From: Ferdinandcohnia sp036962685 | GTDB lineage: Bacteria > Bacillota > Bacilli > Bacillales > Bacillaceae_L | DNA length: 64,000 nucleotides | Reading direction: 5' to 3' | NCBI RefSeq assembly: GCF_036962685.1 | Contig: NZ_JBALOP010000058.1 | Coordinates: 1-64,000 of the forward strand | In this document: in pieces, positions 51,315 to 58,471 of the stretch | Layout of the letters: each line of letters starts with the position of its first letter | Position numbering within the stretch: the first letter of the stretch is position 1 | The notes under the pieces: model-generated | What the model was told of the DNA's origin: nothing | What the model saw: the letters and a program-made list of their open reading frames with translations, nothing else | The model's database searches: none | Translations under genes and position numbers: made by a program

Positions 51315-51735
51315 GGTCTTCATCCCCTTGATGATGACCGTTACAGTCTAAACCTAACTCGCATTGGGTCTTCATCACCCCAATGAAGACCGTTACAATC
51401 TAAACCGAACGGGCTTTGGGTCTTCATCACCCCGATGAAGACCGTTACAATCTAAACCGAACCCACTTTGGGTCCTCATCCCCTTGATGAAGACCGTTAC
51501 AATCTAGACCGAACTCCCTTTGGGTCTTGATCCCCTTGATGATGACCGTTACAATCTAAACCGAACCCACTTTGGGTCTTCATCACCTTGATGATGACCG
51601 TTACAATCTAGACCGAACTCCCTTTGGGTCATCATCCCCTTGATGACGACCGTTACAATCTAAACCGAACCCACTTCGGTCCTTCATCACCCCTATGACA
51701 TCTTCAACCAACCATACCGCCAATGCAAAAAGGTC
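51315..51735 (+). repeat. Tandem array of terminator-like hairpins, 52-bp period, eight copies
   Basis: Units start at 51315, 51367, 51419, 51471, 51523, 51575, 51627 and about 51678. Each begins with a stem such as GGTCTTCATC ... GATGAAGACC, followed by GTTACAATCTAAACCGAAC. Some stems carry compensating or disrupting changes. The same stem forms the terminator of the adjacent kinase gene (51725-51756). Confidence 0.92.
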
Positions 51736-51756
51736 TTCATCCCAGATGAAGACCTT
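51725..51756 (-). terminator. Kinase gene terminator, overlapping its last codons
   Basis: AAGGTCTTCATC (51730-51741) and GATGAAGACCTT (51745-51756) with TTTTTGC after it on the minus strand. It encodes the last residues EEGLHLG and the stop. Confidence 0.88.
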
Positions 51757-52939
51757 CTTCTATAATCGGCAACAAAATTTCTACGGTTGTTCCTTGGTGT
51801 TCTACACTGTCGATTGTCATTTGGCCGCCGTGTTCTTGGATGATGGTTTGGCAAATCATGAGGCCGAGTCCGGTTCCTTTTTCCTTTGTGGTAAAGAATG
51901 CCTTGCCAATCCTCTGTAGCTTGTCTGCCGGGATTCCAGCGCCATTGTCTGCAATTCGAATCACCGCGTTGCCTCCCTTTGGATAGAGCGAGATATCGAT
52001 GAGTCCCCCATCTTCCATTGCTTCGATGCTATTTTTCAAAATATTAATAAAGACTTGCTTCAGCTTGTTTTCCTCACAATGGATGAACACGCCTTTACGA
52101 TCATCATGATAGGCTGTCTTAATTTGGATATTATGAAGAATCGCCTGAGTGTCTAACAAAAAAACAACCTCATTTAGCACATTTGTGATATTTTGCTTTC
52201 GCAATTGAAGCTTCTTTGGCTTTGCGAGCAACAGCATCTCATCGACAATCGTATTAATGCGATCAATTTCAGACACCATAATTTCGGTATAGGCGTTCTT
52301 TTTTTCATCCTGTAAAAGCTGTACAAAACCTTTTATGCTTGTAAGTGGATTCCGAATTTCATGGGCGATACCCGCTGCCATCTCTCCCACCATTGAAAGC
52401 TTATCTGTATGTTGAATGAGCTCCTGGCCCTTTTTCAACTCCGTTATATCACGAACGACAACATAGTGGCAGCTTTCTCCTTGATACGTAATTGGCATTA
52501 TTTTTATCTCTACATCTATCTCTCCCAATGTAGAATGGTCGATTTTCCCTTCGGTAATCCTTTTAAATTTGTGTCCTTTTTCAATTTTCCTCGTTGTGTT
52601 TTCAAAATTGTATTGAATAAAGTCAGTCAGCGGATGCCTAATAACCGATTTCTCATCTTCAATGCCAATTAGATATTTCCCAGTATCATTGATATAAATG
52701 ATTTCCTCTTTGCGCATAAGCAGAATGGCATATGGGGCATTTTCCACGAGAAAGCGGAACTCTCGATTTTTTTGTGATTCATAAATGGATAATAATGAAG
52801 CAATGAGTGCCATCAGTAAAAGATAAGGCTCCAATCGATTCATAAGTCCGACAAAAAAGATTTGTCCTAAAATCAAAATTAGACAACATAGAAAAACTGC
52901 AAAATTAAGCGCTTTCCATCTTCTATTTCCCATTTCCAC
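51737..52939 (-). CDS. PAS-containing sensor histidine kinase (sporulation-kinase type)
   Basis: 400 aa. Two membrane helices (about 10-50), a PAS domain (FLVENAPYAILLM to VVRDITELKKG, about 62-170), then HisKA (GEMAAGIAHEIRNPLTSIKGF, His near 190) and HATPase (NILKNSIEAM, IADNGAGIP, GTGLGL). This layout is that of KinB/KinE-type kinases feeding the sporulation phosphorelay. No response regulator is adjacent, as usual for such orphan kinases. The frame starts at GTG 52939; ATG two codons later is an alternative. Confidence 0.88.
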   Translation of the reverse strand: MEMGNRRWKALNFAVFLCCLILILGQIFFVGLMNRLEPYLLLMALIASLLSIYESQKNREFRFLVENAPYAILLMRKEEIIYINDTGKYLIGIEDEKSVIRHPLTDFIQYNFENTTRKIEKGHKFKRITEGKIDHSTLGEIDVEIKIMPITYQGESCHYVVVRDITELKKGQELIQHTDKLSMVGEMAAGIAHEIRNPLTSIKGFVQLLQDEKKNAYTEIMVSEIDRINTIVDEMLLLAKPKKLQLRKQNITNVLNEVVFLLDTQAILHNIQIKTAYHDDRKGVFIHCEENKLKQVFINILKNSIEAMEDGGLIDISLYPKGGNAVIRIADNGAGIPADKLQRIGKAFFTTKEKGTGLGLMICQTIIQEHGGQMTIDSVEHQGTTVEILLPIIEEGLHLG

Positions 52940-52965
52940 CCAACCTTTTCCCTATTCTCCCGTAA

Positions 52966-52999
52966 AAAGAAAAAGACCTAACCTCAAAAAGAAGTTAGG
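52966..52999 (-). terminator. Terminator upstream of the kinase gene
   Basis: On the minus strand CCTAACTTC, TTTTT, GAGGTTAGG, TCTTTTTCTTTTT. It ends transcription from the MpsC-like genes. Confidence 0.85.
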
Positions 53000-53052
53000 C
53001 CATGACGAAGGCTTATCCCAAAAGACATCCTCGCATTTACCATGTTTAGAAG

Positions 53053-53196
53053 ATGTTCAAAAAGTCCGGTAAAAATGACACATCGAATTTCTTCGTTGGC
53101 TTGCTTTTCCGTTCTCACGTATTAACTGCATACGTTCCGCTATTCAAAGCTGCGCCACCTCGAACTACTCGGTCCTTTTTATCCTGTTTTTTGAAC
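53053..53196 (+). repeat. 148-bp-type dispersed repeat, copy B
   Basis: ATGTTCAAAA at the left, TTTTTTGAAC at the right, interior as in 26506-26653. Lies between the MpsC-like gene and the kinase, ending 7 bp from the MpsC-like stop. Confidence 0.85.
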
Positions 53197-53203
53197 TTTA
53201 CTA

Positions 53204-53884
53204 TTATTTTAAAATAAAACAAATTAAGCTATTATCATTTTTAAAGTTCCAGTCAACAAAGATATCGATAATCTCTCGCTGAAATAATTGATCAAATTTT
53301 CCATAGCGATGCAGATAGCTTTTTTCAAGATCGTCCTTTGTAAAATGGAGTTCCTTCTGAAAGCCTGATTCGATTAATGCCTTTTCAATCGGAACCAATA
53401 TTCCTTCACGCTTCACGATAAACATCCTAGGGGAAATTTGAAAACTGAAGGTTTCCTCCGGTGTCTTTTCGACAAGAAGGCTGATCCGCGCGACTTCGGA
53501 TTCAAGAAGTGAAAAATTGACTTCCTCATTTTTTTCCATTGGCAATAACGTATCTTCCAACTCTGCAATAATGACACCTGTGTTATTCGGAAAGTTCCAA
53601 TCATGAAAAAAGTTCCTTACCTCTGTTTCAAGGGTCACCTGGAATACACCCTTTAATTCGGGTAATATGCTTTTTATCACAACATCCCTTGCATGATCCA
53701 CCTGAACATGCTGATTCTCCTGTAAAAGAACCTCTTCCATCGGAGATACAAAACCACGGATATGTAGGACTAAAAAGCGATCAGCTGTAACCGCAAAACA
53801 GTTCTCAGGTCCTCGACCAAATTTATTTCGAAGGAGTTTACTCGTGTAACTGCTTATGTATTTTAATTTTTCCGATAAATCCAT
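53204..53884 (-). CDS. MpsC-like (DUF2294) protein, paralogue 1
   Basis: 226 aa, soluble. Two tandem copies of one fold: FLVLHIRGFVSPMEEVLL ... FFHDWNFPNNTG (residues about 37-115) and MFIVKREGILVPIEKALI ... IFVDWNFKNDNS (about 150-220). The opening KLLRNKFGRGPENCF is diagnostic of DUF2294, whose member MpsC belongs to a Na+-translocating, membrane-potential system in staphylococci. No mpsA/mpsB genes are in the window. It lies 140 bp after its paralogue. Confidence 0.85.
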   Translation of the reverse strand: MDLSEKLKYISSYTSKLLRNKFGRGPENCFAVTADRFLVLHIRGFVSPMEEVLLQENQHVQVDHARDVVIKSILPELKGVFQVTLETEVRNFFHDWNFPNNTGVIIAELEDTLLPMEKNEEVNFSLLESEVARISLLVEKTPEETFSFQISPRMFIVKREGILVPIEKALIESGFQKELHFTKDDLEKSYLHRYGKFDQLFQREIIDIFVDWNFKNDNSLICFILK

Positions 53885-54024
53885 GTGCTTCCCACCTTTT
53901 GGGAATTCACCACAATAACCAATGACCTCATATTCATCAGCCTTTATTATTGTAGCATCGTTCCCCTTTCATTTCCATATTTACCATTTAGTTTGTCGAC
54001 TTTGGTGGGATTTATGAAAAAAGT

Positions 54025-54723
54025 TCACTTACAATAAAAGATTTTATAGCTTTCATCTTGTTCGTAATTCCAAATCATAAAAATATCATTAATTTCATTG
54101 TTGATGATTTTGTTAAATCGATATCTATTTGCTTCGTATCTTTTTCGAATGTTATTTTCTCTTTCCTCAAGGATATGCATTCCTTTTTCAATAAGGATTC
54201 GTTCAATTGGGAGTATGTAGCCAGCACATCTTATGATATATATCGTTTCACCAATCTTTGTGAAATCAAGTTCATGAGGTTGATACTGATAAAATTCGCT
54301 TTGCTTGCTGATTTCGTTTCGAAGCAGCATAAATTCAAGCGAATTTTCCATTTCAGCCTTCTGCTCTGTTTTTACTATTCCAAGCAAAACCCCAGAGTTT
54401 TTATGAAAATTCCAGTCCTGGTAAAGCTGAATGAGAGGTTTATCATATATTTCTTCCAACGTTTCCTGTATTGGGTCAAAAAGGTCTTTCATTATTTTTT
54501 TTCGAATCTTACAAGCCGTCGCAAAATCCTCTTTCTTCACAAGTTCATGTTCAATTTTTGTCATAAACTTTTTGATATGAACAACTATATATTGATCTGA
54601 AATCGACGTATAACAAGTTTCCGGCCCTTTTCCGAACTTATTTTTTATTAGTTTACTAACATAGCTGCTAATCTGAGTTAATTCTTCCTGTTTTGTAATG
54701 TTGCTCCTCGACATGCGATCCAT
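54025..54723 (-). CDS. MpsC-like (DUF2294) protein, paralogue 2
   Basis: 232 aa from ATG at 54723 (AGGAGGATA just upstream; ATG at 54714 also possible). Same two-repeat layout: LIKNKFGKGPETCYT, IVVHIKKFMTKIEHELV ... YQDWNFHKNSG, then IYIIRCAGYILPIERILI ... IFMIWNYEQDES. Clearly homologous to the 53204 gene but diverged, so an old duplication. Function unknown beyond family membership. Confidence 0.83.
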   Translation of the reverse strand: MDRMSRSNITKQEELTQISSYVSKLIKNKFGKGPETCYTSISDQYIVVHIKKFMTKIEHELVKKEDFATACKIRKKIMKDLFDPIQETLEEIYDKPLIQLYQDWNFHKNSGVLLGIVKTEQKAEMENSLEFMLLRNEISKQSEFYQYQPHELDFTKIGETIYIIRCAGYILPIERILIEKGMHILEERENNIRKRYEANRYRFNKIINNEINDIFMIWNYEQDESYKIFYCK

Positions 54724-54741
54724 TATCCTCCTAAAACACAA

Positions 54742-54782
54742 TAAAAAATGGCCTAACCTCTACACAAATAGAAGTTAGGCCA
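54742..54782 (-). terminator. Terminator upstream of the MpsC-like pair
   Basis: On the minus strand GGCCTAACTTC, 10-nt loop, GAGGTTAGGCC, ATTTTTTATTG. Same stem as the 52966-52999 terminator. Confidence 0.88.
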
Positions 54783-54935
54783 TGGTTAGACTTATTCGTA
54801 TTCTACCATTTACCAATCTTTAGAAATTGTATTTTTCAATTATAATAGTCAAATTTATCCATAAAATAGGTGATTAATGACAGCTAGACATTAATCATGC
54901 TCATTATATCACGAAGCAATCTCGATAACAAACAA

Positions 54936-56264
54936 TTAAGCAGCAGTCCCCAAAAATTTTGTCGAAATCACGGAAACTCCGATTTTTCTGCAGATCGTAA
55001 CGTAATGCATCAACGCAAGTAAGACAGCACCCATGTTCATGCCGATAATGATTCCTTCCATTTGAAGGGTTTGGAGAGAACCTAGGGTGAACATAATCGC
55101 AAAGGACACAACGGTTGACCACACATTGTGAATGAATGCATCCTTCACTAATCCAAGCCCAATTAAGTAAGCCTGCATTGGAATTAAAAAGAAGTGGAAT
55201 AAAAAATATGGCCACAGCATTTGTAAATAAACAGTTGCCGCTGATGATTCAAAGAATATATGGGTGAGCGGTTCTGCGAAATAGTAAAAAATGATACAGG
55301 CTGGGATTCCGTATAGGAAGGTCATTCTCATTACCTGTTGGAGCAATGATTGTAGCATCGACATATCCCGCTTTGCATAAGCTTCAGACACCGTTGGAAT
55401 CAATACAATAAGCAATGAATGTGCAATGAACGCTGGGAAAAAACCAATCGTTAAGGCGACCCCTGTCATCAATCCAAAATGCTCGGTTGCCACTGCTGTT
55501 GTCATACCCGCTTTCAGTAAAGCTGCCTTAATTAGAAATGGCTGAACCGCGTGTGAAATGGCATGAAATATCCGCATCCCGGTTGTCGGCAAGGAAACAG
55601 CAAGTAGGTTTTGCCGTACCGCTTTCCCACTTAATGATGATCCGGGTCTTTGCCCCAATCTACGGTAATGGAGTAGATATTCATAGCCTAAATAGCCAAA
55701 CACGATTAAATCACTTGCGACTAGCGTACAAAGCGCAATTAAAATCGATGTATGAATTTCAAAATCGAGCAATTGATAAATGAACGCTAACAAAATTAAT
55801 TGTACGGCTTTACGCAAGAAGTTCGCGAAGGCTATGCGCCCCATCGCTTGAATCCCCATAAAATAACCCCTGGCAATCGATAAAAATGAAACAATCGGGA
55901 TAAATAGGATGACTAACCATTTCACAAAGGGATGGTACTCATCAAACAAGGGTATGACAGGTAAAATCACAAATGCTAAGGAAATAATGATCGCGGTAAA
56001 AACTGTGGTTAAAACGGTCGCATGCTTTAACATACTCAGGTGGTACCTGTCCTCTTTTTCGGCAACAAATTTTGAGATGGACACGGGTAGCTCCAGACTT
56101 GCCAAAATGACAACTAAAAAAATCGATGGCAAGATTGTCATATATAATCCCATTCCATGCCCACCAAGTTCTTTTGCCAGAACGAGATTAATAAAAAATT
56201 CAACACATTCTCCAATAAATGCTGCGATAATCAGTAACAATGCCCCTTTAAAAAATGTCTTCAT
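54936..56264 (-). CDS. Polysaccharide/lipid flippase, SpoVB/YtgP-like (MOP superfamily)
   Basis: 442 aa from ATG at 56264 (AGGGG 9 nt upstream). Twelve or more helices; IIAAFIGECVEFFINLVLAKELG start and ISKFVAEKEDRYHL are typical of the SpoVB/MurJ-related branch, which moves lipid-linked precursors across the membrane. It is not MATE-type drug efflux by sequence pattern. A role in spore cortex or surface polysaccharide is likely but not provable here. Confidence 0.85.
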   Translation of the reverse strand: MKTFFKGALLLIIAAFIGECVEFFINLVLAKELGGHGMGLYMTILPSIFLVVILASLELPVSISKFVAEKEDRYHLSMLKHATVLTTVFTAIIISLAFVILPVIPLFDEYHPFVKWLVILFIPIVSFLSIARGYFMGIQAMGRIAFANFLRKAVQLILLAFIYQLLDFEIHTSILIALCTLVASDLIVFGYLGYEYLLHYRRLGQRPGSSLSGKAVRQNLLAVSLPTTGMRIFHAISHAVQPFLIKAALLKAGMTTAVATEHFGLMTGVALTIGFFPAFIAHSLLIVLIPTVSEAYAKRDMSMLQSLLQQVMRMTFLYGIPACIIFYYFAEPLTHIFFESSAATVYLQMLWPYFLFHFFLIPMQAYLIGLGLVKDAFIHNVWSTVVSFAIMFTLGSLQTLQMEGIIIGMNMGAVLLALMHYVTICRKIGVSVISTKFLGTAA

Positions 56265-56412
56265 CACAAGAGCCCCTTAATCTTTTTTTCAATACTATAT
56301 GAATATGAGACAAGTCCGCAGATTATTTTACGAAAAGAAAATTTTTACTGTACTTCTAGTAAAGTCCCCTTTCCAACCCCTTGTTTTCTCGTTTATAATC
56401 GGTGTAGAGTGA

Positions 56413-56528
56413 TTAACTTTATTCATACTGAATAAAGTTAAAGCCTCCGGCGGATGCCACGATTTTTTAAAGGAATCTTTTCGGGCAAGCCGAAAAAAAT
56501 CGGGCGCAAATACGCCTTGGCGTATTTG
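56413..56528 (-). repeat. Hairpin-rich dispersed element, copy B (inverted)
   Basis: TTAACTTTATTC/GAATAAAGTTAA hairpin (56413-56441), GCCTCCGGCGGATGCC, CCGAAAAAAATCGGGC, and CAAATACG/CGTATTTG hairpin (56507-56528). On the minus strand this is the order of copy A at 33084-33215. It occupies most of the gap before the ABC-F gene. Confidence 0.85.
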
Positions 56529-56571
56529 ATTTATTTTGTGTTAACTAATCTTATGAAAAAGGTGTAAATAG

Positions 56572-58128
56572 ATGAGTATATTAACAGTTTCGAATGTGAG
56601 TCACGGGTTTGGTGATCGTGCGATTTTTAATGATGTTTCGTTCCGTCTTTTGAAGGGCGAGCATATTGGGTTAATTGGTGCAAATGGTGAGGGTAAATCA
56701 ACCTTCATGAATATCATCACTGGGAAGCTTGAGCCTGATGCAGGTAAGATTGAATGGTCAAAGAATGTCCGTGTTGGGTATCTTGATCAGCATACTGTGC
56801 TTGAAAAAGGTATGACCATCCGTGATGTGTTAAACACTGCCTTCAAATATCTATTTGATATGGAAGCGGAAATGAATGAGCTTTACGGAAAAATGGGTGA
56901 CGCCACTCCTGAGGAGCTTGAAAAAATGCTTGAGGATGTTGGGATTATCCAGGATACTCTTACAAACAATGACTTCTACGTTATTGATGCTAAGGTCGAT
57001 GAGATTGCCCGTGGATTGGGCCTTGAGGATATCGGTCTTGAACGTGATGTTCAGGATTTAAGTGGCGGACAGCGTACGAAGGTGCTACTTGCGAAGCTTT
57101 TGCTTGAAAAGCCGGATATTCTTTTACTAGACGAGCCGACGAACTATTTAGATGAACAACACATCATCTGGTTAAAACGCTATCTGCAAGAATATGAAAA
57201 TGCGTTTATCCTGATTTCGCATGATATTCCATTTTTAAATAGTGTCATCAACCTCATTTATCATATGGAAAACCAGGAGCTTAATCGCTATGTTGGGGAT
57301 TATGACAACTTCCAGAAGGTATATGAAGTGAAAAAGCAACAGCTAGAGTCTGCTTATAAAAAGCAGCAACAGGAAATTTCTGAGCTTAAGGACTTCGTTG
57401 CTCGTAACAAGGCGCGTGTATCTACACGAAACATGGCCATGTCTCGTCAGAAGAAGCTTGATAAAATGGAAGTGATTGAGCTAGCAAAGGAAAAGCCAAA
57501 GCCTGAATTCAATTTTAGAATCGGAAAAACCTCTAGTAAGCTTATTTTTGAAACAAAGGATCTTGTCATTGGATATGATGAGCCACTTTCAAAACCGCTA
57601 AGCATCCGCATGGAAAGAGGCCAAAAGATTGCCTTAGTTGGAGCGAACGGAATCGGGAAAACAACGCTTCTTCGGAGCATTCTTGGCATGAACAAGCCTC
57701 TTTCAGGTACAGTTGAGCGTGGCGAAAATCAAGAAATCGGCTATTTTGAACAAGAGATTAAAGAAGCAAACTACAATACATGTATTGAAGAAATTTGGAG
57801 TGAATTCCCTTCCTTCAACCAATATGAGGTTCGGGCTGCACTTGCAAAATGCGGTCTAACAACAAAGCATATTGAAAGTAAGGTTGAAGTGTTAAGCGGT
57901 GGGGAAAAAGCGAAGGTTCGTCTTTGTAAATTAATCAATAAAGACACTAATATCCTTCTTCTTGACGAGCCGACAAATCACCTTGATGTCGATGCAAAGG
58001 ATGAGTTAAAGCGTGCTCTGAAGGAATATAAAGGAAGCATCCTCATTATCTGCCACGAGCCGGAATTTTATCAAGATGTCGTGACAGATGTGTGGAATGT
58101 TGAGTCTTGGACAACTAAAGTATTCTAA
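56572..58128 (+). CDS. ABC-F family ATPase (YkpA/YbiT type)
   Basis: 518 aa with two ABC domains and no membrane segment. Walker A GANGEGKST and GANGIGKTT; signatures LSGGQRTKV and LSGGEKAKV; Walker B ILLLDEPTNYLD and ILLLDEPTNHLD. The linker (KKQQQEISELKDFVARNKAR) is the P-site tRNA-interaction motif. ABC-F proteins act on the ribosome, resolving stalls or protecting from antibiotics. Housekeeping type rather than a recognisable resistance gene. Confidence 0.93.
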   Translation: MSILTVSNVSHGFGDRAIFNDVSFRLLKGEHIGLIGANGEGKSTFMNIITGKLEPDAGKIEWSKNVRVGYLDQHTVLEKGMTIRDVLNTAFKYLFDMEAEMNELYGKMGDATPEELEKMLEDVGIIQDTLTNNDFYVIDAKVDEIARGLGLEDIGLERDVQDLSGGQRTKVLLAKLLLEKPDILLLDEPTNYLDEQHIIWLKRYLQEYENAFILISHDIPFLNSVINLIYHMENQELNRYVGDYDNFQKVYEVKKQQLESAYKKQQQEISELKDFVARNKARVSTRNMAMSRQKKLDKMEVIELAKEKPKPEFNFRIGKTSSKLIFETKDLVIGYDEPLSKPLSIRMERGQKIALVGANGIGKTTLLRSILGMNKPLSGTVERGENQEIGYFEQEIKEANYNTCIEEIWSEFPSFNQYEVRAALAKCGLTTKHIESKVEVLSGGEKAKVRLCKLINKDTNILLLDEPTNHLDVDAKDELKRALKEYKGSILIICHEPEFYQDVVTDVWNVESWTTKVF

Positions 58129-58132
58129 TTAA

Positions 58133-58433
58133 AAAAGCGCAAGCGCCTTGAAGTTGAACGTCTACTAAAATCTGCCACGTCCTGTGGCAAACGTAGACGT
58201 CAGCACATCCTCGAAAATGCTTAGCATTTTCTTCGTGCGATGAATGGCTCCCGAAGCTTTTCTTGTCCTGTGCAAGTCCGACCAGCATAAGAAAAGCCGG
58301 GGGAAGGATGCCTTTTATCCTTCATGACGGATTGGCTTATGACCTCGAGCTGCTCAAAGCAAAGCTTTTCGCAAGATACTCCTAGAAGATTATTCAGGAT
58401 GAAAACTGGCTAGGCTGCTTGCGCTAGACAGCA
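58133..58433 (+). repeat. Long GCGCAAGCGCC ... CGCTAGACA dispersed element
   Basis: About 300 bp starting AAAGCGCAAGCGCCTTG and ending GCTTGCGCTAGACAGC. It contains several nested hairpins, for example GCCAC/GTGGC near 58175 and GAAAATGC/GCATTTTC near 58215. Elements with these ends are common in Bacillus intergenic DNA. A shorter relative lies at 36831. Confidence 0.75.
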
Positions 58434-58436
58434 AAC

Positions 58437-58471
58437 AAACGCAAAACCCAATTCAGGTGTTTTGCGTTTTT
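58437..58471 (-). terminator. Terminator of helD
   Basis: AAACGCAAAAC (58437-58447) and GTTTTGCGTTT (58459-58469); overlaps the helD stop. Confidence 0.9.
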
